9,612 nt of DNA from Rubrivivax sp. GTDB lineage: Bacteria > Pseudomonadota > Gammaproteobacteria > Burkholderiales > Burkholderiaceae_C. A model generated the notes under the pieces. It searched no databases. It saw only the letters and a list, made by a program, of their open reading frames with translations, and was not told the DNA's origin. Position numbers and translations under genes: made by a program. Numbering within the stretch: the stretch's first letter is position 1; each line of letters opens with the position of its first letter. The stretch is from assembly GCA_020851615.1 (NCBI GenBank), contig JADZCL010000011.1, positions 1 through 9,612 of the forward strand, written 5' to 3'. Positions 1-7,496 of this stretch are shown here, piece after piece.

Positions 1-32
1 AAACAAAAAGGCCGGCGCAACCACGCCGGCCT
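1..32 (-). terminator. Rho-independent terminator of the tRNA-Leu unit
   Basis: Positions 10-17 (GGCCGGCG) pair perfectly with 24-31 (CGCCGGCC) around a 6-nt loop; A9 and T32 add a ninth pair. Read on the minus strand, the stem is followed at once by TTTTTGTTT (complement of 1-9), the layout of an intrinsic terminator. It lies 79 nt beyond the tRNA CCA end, with no gene between. On the plus strand no T-run follows the stem, so it should act in one direction only. Confidence 0.85.
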
Positions 33-111
33 GATCATCGTCCCTTCCACCCTCGTCGTCCGAGCTGTGTGCCGGTCCAAGTGGACGTGGCGCAGCAGGG
101 AGGGAGAGGGG

Positions 112-196
<85 letters not shown>

Positions 197-207
197 TCTC
201 AGGAACG

Positions 208-222
208 AAGGAATATACCATC
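208..222 (+). promoter_or_regulatory. Candidate Shine-Dalgarno and ATC start of rnr
   Basis: AAGGA at 208-212 lies 7 nt before ATC at 220, which opens the rnr frame as ATC-AAA-AAA-ATC-GAC, a typical gene-start context. No ATG, GTG or TTG occurs in the rnr frame between the tRNA gene and 358. AUC is a rare, weak bacterial initiator, so this is an inference from spacing and the lack of alternatives. A single-base change from ATG, or a sequencing error, would look the same. Confidence 0.4.
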
Positions 223-241
223 AAAAAAATCGACACTTCAA
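212..241 (-). promoter_or_regulatory. Sigma-70-type promoter of tRNA-Leu
   Basis: On the minus strand, TTGAAG (236-241, 4 of 6 matches to the -35 consensus) and TATATT (212-217, 5 of 6 to the -10 consensus) are separated by 18 bp containing a T7 run. The -10 ends 15 nt before the tRNA 5' end, leaving a leader of about 8 nt. This AT-rich patch stands out from its GC-rich surroundings. The promoter overlaps the region where the facing rnr gene must begin. Confidence 0.7.
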
Positions 242-2547
242 ACCCCGTTGCCGGTTTCGCAAGCGATGCCGAGGGCGTCGTTGAAGGCCACCGCGATGGC
301 CACGGCTTCGTCTGGCGCGCCGAAGGGGGGGCGCCGATCTATCTCTCCCCCGAGGAGATGCGGGCGGTGATGCACCGCGATCGCGTGCGTGTGCGCGTGG
401 TGGGTCTGGACCGCAAGGGCCGGCCCGAGGGGCGCGTGCTCGACATCCTCGAGCGACGCAGCGGCCCGATCATCGGCCGCATGCTGCTCGAAGGCGGGCA
501 GTGGATCCTCGCTCCCGAGGACCGCCGCTACGGGCAGGACATCCTGATCCCGAAGGGTGGCACGGCCACCGCGGCTGCTGGGCAGGTGGTCGCGGTCGAG
601 TTGACCGAGCCACCCTCGCTGCACGCCAAGCCGGTGGGCCGGGTGGTCGAGGTGCTGGGCGAGATCGACGACCCGGGCATCGAGATCGAAATCGCCGTGC
701 GCAAGTACGACGTGCCGCACCGCTTCTCGCCGCAAACGCTGGCGGCCGCCGCAGCCTTGCCCGACCGCCTGCGCGCGGCCGACCGGCGCCACCGCGTGGA
801 CCTGCGCGATGTGCCACTGGTCACCATCGATGGCGAGGACGCGCGCGACTTCGACGACGCCGTGTACTGCGAGCCATTTGCGCGTGGCCGGGGCAAGAGC
901 GCCTTCAGCGGCTGGCGGCTGCTGGTGGCGATCGCCGACGTCAGCCACTATGTGCGCCCGGGTGAGCCCATCGACGAGGACGCCTACGAGCGCGCCACCT
1001 CGGTGTACTTCCCGCGGCGCGTGATCCCCATGCTGCCGGAGAAGCTCTCCAACGGCCTGTGTTCACTCAACCCGGACGAAGAACGGCTGGCGATGGTGTG
1101 CGACATGCTCGTCGCCGCCGACGGCACGCTCGACGCCTACCAGTTCTATCCGGCGGTGATGCGCTCGCAGGCGCGGCTGACCTACACCGAGGTCGCCGCC
1201 GCGCTGGCCAACACGCCGGGCAGCGAGGCGGAACGCCTGGCCACCTTGCTGCCCCATCTGCTGCATCTGCACGAGGTCTATCTCGCCCTGCTCAGGGCGC
1301 GTCAACGGCGCGGTGCGATCGACTTCGATACGGTCGAGACGCAGATCGTGAGCGACGAGCAGGGTCGCATCGAGAAGATCGTTCCGCGCGTGCGCACCGA
1401 CGCGCACCGGCTGATCGAGGAAGCGATGCTTGCCGCCAACGTCTGCGCGGCCGAGTTCATCCGCGGCGCGAGCCACGCCGCGCTCTACCGGGTGCACGAA
1501 GGCCCGACGCCCGAGAAGCGCCAGGTGCTGCAGAACTACCTGCGCGCCCTGGGGCTGGCCCAGCATCTGAGCGACGAGCCCAAACCCCGTGAACTGGCGG
1601 CGATTGCCGAGGCCACGGCCGGGCGCCCGGATGCGGCGCAGATCCACATGATGCTGCTGCGCTCGATGCAGCAGGCCGTCTACACCTCGGCGACTGGCGG
1701 GCACTTCGGCCTGGCCTACGAGGCCTACACGCACTTCACGAGCCCGATCCGGCGCTACCCGGACCTGCTCGTGCATCGAGTCATCAAGGCGCTGCTGGGT
1801 GGCCGCAAGTACCACCTGCTGGCCAGCGCGAAGACGCGCGTGCCCGAACCGCGCCGGGGTGGCCGGATTGCGGCGCACAAGCCGCAGTCGCCCGAGTCGG
1901 CCCTGTGGGAGGCAGCGGGCGCGCATTGCAGCGCCAACGAGCGCCGTGCCGACGAGGCCACGCGCGACGTCGAGTCCTGGCTCAAGTGCCGCTTCATGCG
2001 CGAGCATCTGGGCGAGCAGTACGCCGGCAAGGTGAGTGCGGCCACGGGCTTCGGGCTCTTCGTGACCCTGGATGAGCTCCATGTCGAGGGCCTGGTCCAC
2101 ATCAGCGAGCTGGGGGGCGATTACTACCGCTTCGACGAGGTGCGCCAGGAACTGCGTGGAGAGCGAACCGGCGTGCGCTACTCGATCGGCACCCGCGTGC
2201 TGGTGCAGGTCAGCCGGGTCGACCTCGATGCGCGGCGCATCGACTTCCGCCTCGTGCGCGAAGGACAGGGTGAGCGGCTGCTGGCGCAGGGCCGCAGCGG
2301 CGCGTCGACGTCCGCGTCGGCCGTCGAGCAACTGGATGCGATCCACATGGCGGACCGTCAGGCCAAGGTCCGCAGCCGCGAACGGGTTGCCCTGGCCCGT
2401 GCGCAAGGCCCGGATAACCCGGCTGCGGGTCGCGCGGCCGATTCGCGTGCCGCCAAGCCGGTGCCGCGCAGTGCGGGCAAGACCGCCGCCAAGCGAGGCT
2501 CGAAGGCCGGATCCAAGGTGTCGGCCAAACGTCGCTCAGGGCGCTGA
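220..2547 (+). CDS. rnr: Ribonuclease R (3'-5' exoribonuclease), lacking the N-terminal HTH domain
   Basis: Processive 3'-5' hydrolytic exoribonuclease that degrades structured RNA in mRNA decay, rRNA/tRNA quality control and trans-translation. Numbering from ATC220 (775 aa): two cold-shock RNA-binding domains (about 20-175), the RNB catalytic domain (about 198-535), an S1 domain (about 601-680) and an Ala/Lys/Arg-rich tail (681-775). The catalytic motif DGEDARDFDD carries the four metal-binding aspartates (D204, D210, D212, D213), and TSPIRRYPDL (507-516) holds the conserved active-site arginines. The segment between RNB and S1 is about 14 residues longer than my recollection of the E. coli protein. 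The helix-turn-helix domain usual at the N-terminus is missing: tRNA-Leu occupies that DNA. Start uncertain: GTG169 is in frame but inside the tRNA, and ATG358 would delete much of the first cold-shock domain. The family call is firm, the start is not. The 3' end overlaps nnr by 12 bp. Confidence 0.93.
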   Translation: MKKIDTSNPVAGFASDAEGVVEGHRDGHGFVWRAEGGAPIYLSPEEMRAVMHRDRVRVRVVGLDRKGRPEGRVLDILERRSGPIIGRMLLEGGQWILAPEDRRYGQDILIPKGGTATAAAGQVVAVELTEPPSLHAKPVGRVVEVLGEIDDPGIEIEIAVRKYDVPHRFSPQTLAAAAALPDRLRAADRRHRVDLRDVPLVTIDGEDARDFDDAVYCEPFARGRGKSAFSGWRLLVAIADVSHYVRPGEPIDEDAYERATSVYFPRRVIPMLPEKLSNGLCSLNPDEERLAMVCDMLVAADGTLDAYQFYPAVMRSQARLTYTEVAAALANTPGSEAERLATLLPHLLHLHEVYLALLRARQRRGAIDFDTVETQIVSDEQGRIEKIVPRVRTDAHRLIEEAMLAANVCAAEFIRGASHAALYRVHEGPTPEKRQVLQNYLRALGLAQHLSDEPKPRELAAIAEATAGRPDAAQIHMMLLRSMQQAVYTSATGGHFGLAYEAYTHFTSPIRRYPDLLVHRVIKALLGGRKYHLLASAKTRVPEPRRGGRIAAHKPQSPESALWEAAGAHCSANERRADEATRDVESWLKCRFMREHLGEQYAGKVSAATGFGLFVTLDELHVEGLVHISELGGDYYRFDEVRQELRGERTGVRYSIGTRVLVQVSRVDLDARRIDFRLVREGQGERLLAQGRSGASTSASAVEQLDAIHMADRQAKVRSRERVALARAQGPDNPAAGRAADSRAAKPVPRSAGKTAAKRGSKAGSKVSAKRRSGR

Positions 2548-4071
2548 ATCGAAGGGCCCGTCAAGCGCGGCAGCCATCGCATCAGCCAGATCGCCGGCAC
2601 GCAGCGGCAGCCGGGCGTAGGCCGGGTGACGCTGTTGCATGCGGTCGGCGGCGTGGCCATGCAGCCAGACGGCTGTGCGTGCGGTGTGCCAGCCATCATC
2701 GTTGCCGGCCTGCCTTGCCCACAGGCCACCCATCCAGCCCGCGAGGACGTCGCCGCTGCCCGGCGTGGCGAGTGCGGCGTTGCCGCTGGCATTGATCCAC
2801 GGCGTGCGCCCTGGTGCGGCGACGATGCTGCCCGATCCCTTGAGCAGCACGATTGCCTGCCAGTCCTCGGCCAGGCGCTGGGCAGCGGCCAGGCGGTCGC
2901 TCTGCACGGTGGCGCTGCTCGTGCCGAGCAGCCGTGCGGCCTCAAGCGGGTGCGGCGTGAGCACGGTGTGCTGGCCACGTGCGGCGCGCTCGCGCAGGGC
3001 GCGTCCGAGTGTCGTGTCGTGGGCGATGGCGTTGAGGGCGTCGGCGTCGAGCAGCAGGCGCGGTACGTGCGCCAGCAGGTTCGGCAGCGTCTGGGCGACG
3101 GCGTCCCCCCCGCCGCAGCCGCAGACGATCGTGGCGCCGCGCAGCGTGGCGGCTTCCATCTGCCAGGCTGCGTGGCACAGCATCAGTTCGGGCACCGGCG
3201 GCCGCCATCCCGGATCGAGCGGGCTGGCCCAGACGCGTCCGGCTCCGGCGGTCAGGGCTGCATGTGCGGCCAGGTGGAGGGCGCCCTGCATGCCGACCGC
3301 GCCGCCGACGACGTAGAGGTCGCCGAAGCTGCCCTTGTGATGGGCATGCCGCCGCAGGGGCAAACCCGGTGCGGGCGGATTGCTGCAGGCGCCCAGCCAC
3401 GCCGTGGGCGCGGTGGCCTCCACGCCGAGATCGTCGAACCAGACCTCGCCGGCGTGATCCCGGCCAGCGGCAGTGAAGAGCCCGGGCTTGAGCGTGAGCA
3501 GCGCAAGCGTCCAGCGCGCGCGGATCGCCTCCTGGCCGGGCACGTGGCCCTGATCGGCCGCAAGCCCCGAGGGCAGGTCGATCGCCAGCACCGGGTGCTC
3601 ACTGGAGTTGACGGCCGTGATGGTCTCGGCCAGCCGCCCCTGCGGCGCACGGGTGGCGCCGAGGCCGAGCAGGCCGTCGATCAGCAGATCCACCGGGCCG
3701 AGTTCAACGAAATCGTCGACCCGCGGCAGGGCCGCTGCGCGGGCCTGCTGCCAGGCGTTGGCAGCATCCGCGGGCAGGCGGTCGGGGTCGGCCAGCGCCA
3801 GCGCCGTCACGGCAACACCCATGCGCTGCAGATGCAGGGCCGCGATCAGGGCATCGCCCCCGTTGTTGCCTGGCCCCACGAGCACGCCCACACGCCGGGC
3901 ATGGGGGGCAACGGCCAACGCCAGGCGGGCCGCTGCAAGGCCGGCGCGGGCCATCAGCGCGTGCGGCGGCGTGGCGCAAAGGGCTGCTGCTTCCAGCCGG
4001 CGGGTGCCGGCGACGTCGTGCAGGGGCCAGGGATGCGGGGCGGCCAGGATCCGGCGTGGTCGATCGTGCAT
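2536..4071 (-). CDS. nnr: Bifunctional NAD(P)HX epimerase / ADP-dependent NAD(P)HX dehydratase
   Basis: Metabolite-repair enzyme: the N-terminal YjeF_N domain epimerises R- and S-NAD(P)HX, and the C-terminal ribokinase-like domain dehydrates S-NAD(P)HX back to NAD(P)H using ADP. The 511-aa length fits the fused form. Epimerase half, about 1-215: GPGNNGGDA at 66-74 and DLPSG at 165-169. Dehydratase half, about 240-505: HHKGSFGDLYVVGG at 244-257, LDADALN at 341-347, LTPHPLEAARLL at 371-382, LKGSGS at 410-415 and the phosphate-binding ATPGSGDVLAG at 435-445. The ATG at 4071 is the first plausible start; the frame stays open upstream, but that sequence is antisense to rpsB and tsf and has no family resemblance. 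No clear Shine-Dalgarno precedes it. Soluble and cytoplasmic; convergent with rnr and divergent from rpsB. I saw no convincing promoter for it. Confidence 0.93.
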   Translation of the reverse strand: MHDRPRRILAAPHPWPLHDVAGTRRLEAAALCATPPHALMARAGLAAARLALAVAPHARRVGVLVGPGNNGGDALIAALHLQRMGVAVTALALADPDRLPADAANAWQQARAAALPRVDDFVELGPVDLLIDGLLGLGATRAPQGRLAETITAVNSSEHPVLAIDLPSGLAADQGHVPGQEAIRARWTLALLTLKPGLFTAAGRDHAGEVWFDDLGVEATAPTAWLGACSNPPAPGLPLRRHAHHKGSFGDLYVVGGAVGMQGALHLAAHAALTAGAGRVWASPLDPGWRPPVPELMLCHAAWQMEAATLRGATIVCGCGGGDAVAQTLPNLLAHVPRLLLDADALNAIAHDTTLGRALRERAARGQHTVLTPHPLEAARLLGTSSATVQSDRLAAAQRLAEDWQAIVLLKGSGSIVAAPGRTPWINASGNAALATPGSGDVLAGWMGGLWARQAGNDDGWHTARTAVWLHGHAADRMQQRHPAYARLPLRAGDLADAMAAALDGPFDSAP

Positions 4072-4139
4072 GGATGAATGGGCAGGTGTGCACGAAGTAT
4101 GAGCGACCGACTGGGATGGGGCGCCCAGCCTGCCGCGCG

Positions 4140-4148
4140 TGCTAGACT
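4140..4148 (+). promoter_or_regulatory. Possible extended -10 promoter for rpsB
   Basis: TGCTAGACT contains TAGACT (4143-4148, 4 of 6 to the -10 consensus) with a TG one base upstream, an extended -10 form. No recognisable -35 lies 16-18 bp upstream. It would start transcription near 4155 and give a leader of about 180 nt before rpsB. It is the best candidate in this intergenic region, but weak on sequence alone. Confidence 0.4.
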
Positions 4149-4149
4149 C

Positions 4150-4335
4150 CGCGGGTTTTTCTGCGTGTGGCCTCTCGCATGGAGCGGCAGGCCCGGGTGG
4201 ATGAACCCACCGCAGTCCAGTCTGCCGCAAGGCGGGCTGCTGCTGCGAGCGCGAACCCGACTCCGCAAGGTGTCGCCGTGAACGGACTTCATGGTGATGT
4301 GCGTCGGGTTTCGAGAACCAACCTTCGGAGCTCTC
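4150..4335 (+). other. Putative rpsB 5' leader
   Basis: Non-coding stretch between the candidate promoter and the rpsB start. Short hairpins can be drawn: GGTGG/CCACC (4196-4200 with 4207-4211) and GGTT/AACC (4307-4310 with 4316-4319), the latter just before the Shine-Dalgarno CGGAG (4326-4330, 5 nt from the ATG). In E. coli, S2 represses its own operon through the rpsB leader, so a regulatory fold here is plausible, but I cannot match it to a known motif. The rest of the 264-bp nnr-rpsB gap shows nothing else I can support. Confidence 0.3.
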
Positions 4336-5079
4336 ATGTCTGTATCCATGCGTGAAATGCTGGAAGCCGGTGTCCATTTCGGGCACCAGACGCGCTTCTG
4401 GAACCCCAGGATGGCCCCCTACATCTATGGCCATCGCAACAAGATCCACATCATCAATCTCGAGAAGACGCAGCCGCTCTTCAACGAGGCGATGAAGTTC
4501 ATTCGTCAGTTGAGCGCCCGCCGCGGCACCATCCTGATGATCGGGACCAAGCGCCAGGCGCGCGAGGTCATCGCCATGGAGGCGCAGCGCTGCAGCATGC
4601 CTTTCGTCGACCAACGCTGGCTCGGTGGCATGCTGACCAACTTCAAGACGGTCAAGGGGTCGCTGAAGAAGCTCAAGGAGATGCAGGCCACGCGCGAGGC
4701 CGGCACCGAGCAGATGATCAAGAAGGAAGCGCTGCTGTTCGACCGCGAGCTGGGCAAGCTGGAGAAGGACATCGGTGGCATCCAGGACATGAACGCGCTG
4801 CCCGACGCCATGTTCGTGATCGACGTCGGCTTTCACAAGATCGCCGTCTCCGAAGCAAAGAAGCTCGGCATCCCGGTCATCGGCATCGTCGACACCAATC
4901 ACTCGCCGCAGGGCATCGACTACGTGATCCCGGGCAACGACGACTCGGCCAAGGCGGTGGCGCTGTACGCACGTGCCGTGGCCGACGCCGTGCTCGAGGG
5001 CAAGGCCAACGCGACGGCCGACATCGTGCAGGCGGCTGCTGCCGGCGACGAATTCGTCGAGGTGCGCGAGGAGGCCTGA
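4336..5079 (+). CDS. rpsB: 30S ribosomal protein S2
   Basis: Small-subunit protein that binds late in 30S assembly near the head-body junction and is needed, with S1, for mRNA binding. The product is 247 aa, the usual S2 length. The N-terminal family signature [20 protein letters not shown] starts at residue 5, followed by [30 protein letters not shown] and, in the C-terminal half, the second signature region around PDAMFVIDV and [20 protein letters not shown]. The start at 4336 (MSVSMREML) was chosen over the in-frame ATG at 4291 because CGGAG sits 5 nt upstream and S2 proteins of this group begin this way; upstream residues show no S2 similarity. First gene of the rpsB-tsf-pyrH-frr cluster. 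Confidence 0.98.
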   Translation: MSVSMREMLEAGVHFGHQTRFWNPRMAPYIYGHRNKIHIINLEKTQPLFNEAMKFIRQLSARRGTILMIGTKRQAREVIAMEAQRCSMPFVDQRWLGGMLTNFKTVKGSLKKLKEMQATREAGTEQMIKKEALLFDRELGKLEKDIGGIQDMNALPDAMFVIDVGFHKIAVSEAKKLGIPVIGIVDTNHSPQGIDYVIPGNDDSAKAVALYARAVADAVLEGKANATADIVQAAAAGDEFVEVREEA

Positions 5080-5093
5080 CGCATTGCTGCCCT

Positions 5094-5140
5094 GGCGCCC
5101 CGCGGTTGGGGCGCCGTTCCCGGCGGGGCGAGGTGCCCCG
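5094..5140 (+). other. Two GC-rich hairpins after rpsB
   Basis: Starting 14 nt after the rpsB stop, GGCGCCCC (5094-5101) pairs perfectly with GGGGCGCC (5108-5115) around a 6-nt loop. A second stem, CGGGGC (5124-5129) with GCCCCG (5135-5140), follows. Neither has a U-tract, so they are more likely mRNA-stabilising or processing structures than terminators. They precede the U-tract hairpin at 5165-5200. Confidence 0.5.
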
Positions 5141-5164
5141 GCCGTCACAGCCATCAATATCCGG

Positions 5165-5200
5165 GCCGGCACGCCGCCATCGCGGCGCTGCCGGCTTTTT
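5165..5200 (+). terminator. Intrinsic terminator/attenuator between rpsB and tsf
   Basis: The arm 5165-5177 (GCCGGCACGCCGC) pairs with 5182-5195 over 13 bp, with one bulged C at 5188 and the loop CATC, and is followed directly by TTTTT (5196-5200). It ends only 18 nt before the tsf ATG and just before its Shine-Dalgarno. Full termination would silence tsf unless there is an internal promoter, so partial termination is the likely role, allowing more S2 than EF-Ts mRNA or different control. A terminator-like element between these two genes is also known in E. coli. Confidence 0.7.
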
Positions 5201-5218
5201 CGAAAGGAGAACCCCGCA

Positions 5219-6115
5219 ATGCCTGCAATCACCGCCAGCATGGTCGCCGAACTGCGCGCCAAGACCGACGCACCGATGATGGAGTGCAAGAAGGCCCTGA
5301 CCGAGGCCGACGGCGACATGGTGCGCGCCGAAGAGATCCTGCGCGTCAAGCTCGGCAACAAGGCCGGCAAGGCCGCTGCGCGCATCACGGCCGAGGGCGT
5401 GATCGCCGCCAGCGTGGAGGGCAGCACCGGTGCGTTGGTCGAAGTCAACTGCGAGACCGACTTCGTCTCGAAGAACGAATCCTTCCTCGCCTTCGTCAAG
5501 AGCTGTGCGGCGCTGGTGGCCGTGCATGCACCGGCCGACGTGTCGGCGCTGGCGGCATTGCCGCTGGCGCAGGACAGTTTCGGCCCGACGGTGGAGGATG
5601 TGCGCAAGGGCCTGATCGGCAAGATTGGCGAGAACATGTCGATCCGCCGCCTGCGCCGCTATGCCGGCGGCGGCCAGCTGGCCCACTACCTGCATGGCAC
5701 GCGCATCGGCGTGATCGTCGAGTACGAGGGTGATGCGGTGGCCGCCAAGGACGTGGCGATGCATGTGGCCGCGATGAAGCCCGCGGCGCTGTCTGCCAGC
5801 GATGTGCCCTCCGAACTGGTCGAGAAGGAGCGCAAGATCGCCGCCGAGAAGGCCGCCGAGAGCGGCAAGCCGGCGGACATCGTCGCCCGCATGGTCGAAG
5901 GCTCGGTGCAGAAGTTCCTCAAGGAAGTGGCCCTGCTGGACCAGGTCTTCGTCAAGGCTGCCGACGGCAAGCAGACCGTGGCGCAGATGCTCAAGGCCAC
6001 CGCGACGACGGTCAAGGGGTTCACGCTCTACGTCGTCGGCGAGGGGATCGAGAGGAAGACCGACGACTTCGCGGCCGAAGTGGCCGCGCAGGTGGCCGCC
6101 GCCAAGGGACAGTGA
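5219..6115 (+). CDS. tsf: Elongation factor Ts
   Basis: Guanine-nucleotide exchange factor that releases GDP from EF-Tu. The product is 298 aa, slightly longer than the E. coli factor (283 aa). An N-terminal UBA-like domain ([20 protein letters not shown], residues 8-27) contacts EF-Tu. The core motif [12 protein letters not shown] (78-89) includes TDFV, whose Asp-Phe pair inserts near the EF-Tu Mg2+ site. The dimerisation/coiled-coil core and the C-terminal region ([14 protein letters not shown]) follow. The start is fixed by a strong Shine-Dalgarno AAAGGAG (5203-5209), 9 nt before the ATG; the in-frame extension further upstream runs back into rpsB and is spurious. It follows rpsB after 139 nt containing the attenuator-like hairpin. 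Confidence 0.98.
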   Translation: MPAITASMVAELRAKTDAPMMECKKALTEADGDMVRAEEILRVKLGNKAGKAAARITAEGVIAASVEGSTGALVEVNCETDFVSKNESFLAFVKSCAALVAVHAPADVSALAALPLAQDSFGPTVEDVRKGLIGKIGENMSIRRLRRYAGGGQLAHYLHGTRIGVIVEYEGDAVAAKDVAMHVAAMKPAALSASDVPSELVEKERKIAAEKAAESGKPADIVARMVEGSVQKFLKEVALLDQVFVKAADGKQTVAQMLKATATTVKGFTLYVVGEGIERKTDDFAAEVAAQVAAAKGQ

Positions 6116-6149
6116 GGGCGAGCAAGGACCCGCGCAGCAACCCCGCCCT

Positions 6150-6155
6150 TACACT
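6150..6155 (+). promoter_or_regulatory. Possible -10 element before pyrH
   Basis: TACACT (4 of 6 to the -10 consensus) lies 36 nt before the pyrH ATG in the widest gap downstream of tsf (76 nt). It resembles the candidate rpsB element: TACACTCGCG here, TAGACTCCGCG there. I found no good -35. Weak evidence for an internal promoter. Confidence 0.25.
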
Positions 6156-6191
6156 CGCGTGCAATCCAGACCGATAGGCGCCTCTTCCCGC

Positions 6192-6902
6192 ATGCCCGCG
6201 TACAAGCGCATCCTGCTCAAGCTCTCCGGCGAGGCCCTGATGGGCGACGACGCCTATGGCATCAACCGCGCCACGATCGTGCGCATGGTGCGCGAGATCC
6301 AGGAAGTCACCCGCATGGGCTGCGAGGTGGCCGTCGTGATCGGTGGGGGCAACATCTTCCGCGGCGTGGCCGGCGGCTCGGTGGGCATGGACCGCGCCAC
6401 GGCCGACTACATGGGCATGCTGGCCACGGTGATGAACTCGCTGGCGCTGGCCGACACCATGCGCCAGGAGGGCATGACCGCGCGCGTGATGTCGGCCATC
6501 TCGATCGATCAGGTCGTCGAGCCCTACGTCCGCCCCAAGGCGCTGCAGTACCTCGAGGAAGGCAAGCTCGTGATCTTCGCCGCGGGCACGGGCAACCCCT
6601 TCTTCACCACCGACACGGCGGCCGCACTGCGGGGCGCCGAGATCGGTGCCGAGATCGTCCTCAAGGCGACCAAGGTCGACGGCGTCTACAGCGCCGACCC
6701 GCACAAGGACCCGGGCGCCACGCGCTATGCCCGCATCGGCTTCGACGAGGCCATCGCGCGCAACCTGCAGGTGATGGACGCGACCGCGTTCGCGCTCTGC
6801 CGCGACCAGAAGCTGCCGATCAAGGTGTTCAGCATCCACAAGCCCGGTGCACTGCGCCGGGTCGTCCAGGGTGAGGACGAAGGCACCCTGGTGCATGTCT
6901 GA
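6192..6902 (+). CDS. pyrH: UMP kinase
   Basis: Converts UMP and ATP to UDP and ADP, a step towards UTP/CTP; the bacterial enzyme is hexameric and belongs to the amino-acid-kinase fold, unlike eukaryotic UMP/CMP kinase. The 236-aa length is normal. Seen: [12 protein letters not shown] at 5-16 (phosphate-binding Lys), GGGNIFRG at 51-58, [17 protein letters not shown] at 66-82, [13 protein letters not shown] at 132-144 (UMP pocket) and [13 protein letters not shown] at 158-170 (ATP side). The start at 6192 gives the canonical [10 protein letters not shown] terminus. No obvious Shine-Dalgarno precedes it, so initiation may be modest or helped by coupling. The longer frame opening at 5802 lies inside tsf and is spurious. 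It is 14 nt upstream of frr. Confidence 0.98.
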   Translation: MPAYKRILLKLSGEALMGDDAYGINRATIVRMVREIQEVTRMGCEVAVVIGGGNIFRGVAGGSVGMDRATADYMGMLATVMNSLALADTMRQEGMTARVMSAISIDQVVEPYVRPKALQYLEEGKLVIFAAGTGNPFFTTDTAAALRGAEIGAEIVLKATKVDGVYSADPHKDPGATRYARIGFDEAIARNLQVMDATAFALCRDQKLPIKVFSIHKPGALRRVVQGEDEGTLVHV

Positions 6903-6916
6903 CGAGGTGAGCACAG

Positions 6917-7483
6917 ATGACGACCCGCATCGCTGAAATCCGCAAGACCGCCGAGCAGAAGATGGGCAAGTCGGTCGAGTCGCTGAAGGGCGAGCTGCAG
7001 AAGGTCCGCACCGGACGCGCGCACCCAGGCATCCTCGATCAGGTGCATGTCGACTACTACGGCTCGATGGTGCCGATCAGCCAGGTTGCCAACGTCAGCC
7101 TGCTGGACGCGCGCACGATCAGCGTGCAGCCCTGGGAGAAGGGCATGGGCGCCAAGATCGAGAAGGCGATCCGCGAGTCCGACCTCGGCCTCAACCCTGC
7201 AGCCCAGGGCGACCTGCTGCGCGTGCCGCTGCCCGCACTCACCGAGGAGCGTCGTCGCGAATTGACCAAGGTCGTGCGCCACACCGGCGAGGAGGCCAAG
7301 ATCGCTGCGCGCAGCATCCGCCGCGATGCCAACGACCACCTGAAGAAGCTGCTCAAGGACAAGGAAATCTCCGAGGACGACGAACGGCGGGCGCAGGAAG
7401 ACGTGCAGCGCCTGACCGACCGCACGATCGCCGAGATCGATCGCCTCGTGCAGGCCAAGGAAGCCGACGTGATGGCGGTCTGA
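6917..7483 (+). CDS. frr: Ribosome recycling factor
   Basis: With EF-G and IF3, splits the post-termination 70S complex so that subunits can be reused. The product is 188 aa; the family is usually about 185. It shows the expected L-shaped layout: a helical domain I at the N-terminus ([20 protein letters not shown], 15-34), a beta domain II in the middle ([17 protein letters not shown]), then the return helices with [18 protein letters not shown] and the charged C-terminal helix ([20 protein letters not shown]). A good Shine-Dalgarno GAGGTGA (6904-6910) sits 6 nt before the ATG. Gaps are 14 nt to pyrH and 13 nt to uppS, consistent with a shared transcript. Confidence 0.98.
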   Translation: MTTRIAEIRKTAEQKMGKSVESLKGELQKVRTGRAHPGILDQVHVDYYGSMVPISQVANVSLLDARTISVQPWEKGMGAKIEKAIRESDLGLNPAAQGDLLRVPLPALTEERRRELTKVVRHTGEEAKIAARSIRRDANDHLKKLLKDKEISEDDERRAQEDVQRLTDRTIAEIDRLVQAKEADVMAV

Positions 7484-7496
7484 AGGCGTGCTGGGC

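Noticed and set aside
325..331. A run of seven G in early rnr as a possible frameshift that would bring the ATGs at 266 or 296 into use
   Set aside because: The frame reading EGVVEGHRDGHGF before the run and PIYLSPEEM after it matches RNase R on both sides, so no frameshift is needed and those out-of-frame ATGs are not the start.
1063..2406. A 447-codon minus-strand open frame opposite rnr
   Set aside because: It lies wholly antisense to well-conserved RNase R catalytic and S1 sequence, is rich in Arg/His/Ala and shows no recognisable motif. The same applies to the antisense frames at 6021-6914, 6725-7618 and 8171-9259.
4072..4110. A CATACT -10-like hexamer on the minus strand before nnr
   Set aside because: No -35 match lies at 16-18 bp and the hexamer alone is expected by chance, so I did not call an nnr promoter.
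4167..4355. A 62-codon open frame between the candidate rpsB promoter and rpsB
   Set aside because: It runs into the rpsB start in another frame, has no Shine-Dalgarno and no recognisable protein similarity; it is more likely rpsB leader.
2536..5637. A 1033-codon open frame on the minus strand spanning nnr and the antisense of rpsB and part of tsf
   Set aside because: Only the part from 4071 downward matches a protein family. The upstream extension is a by-product of GC-rich codon use opposite two highly conserved genes and has no domain.
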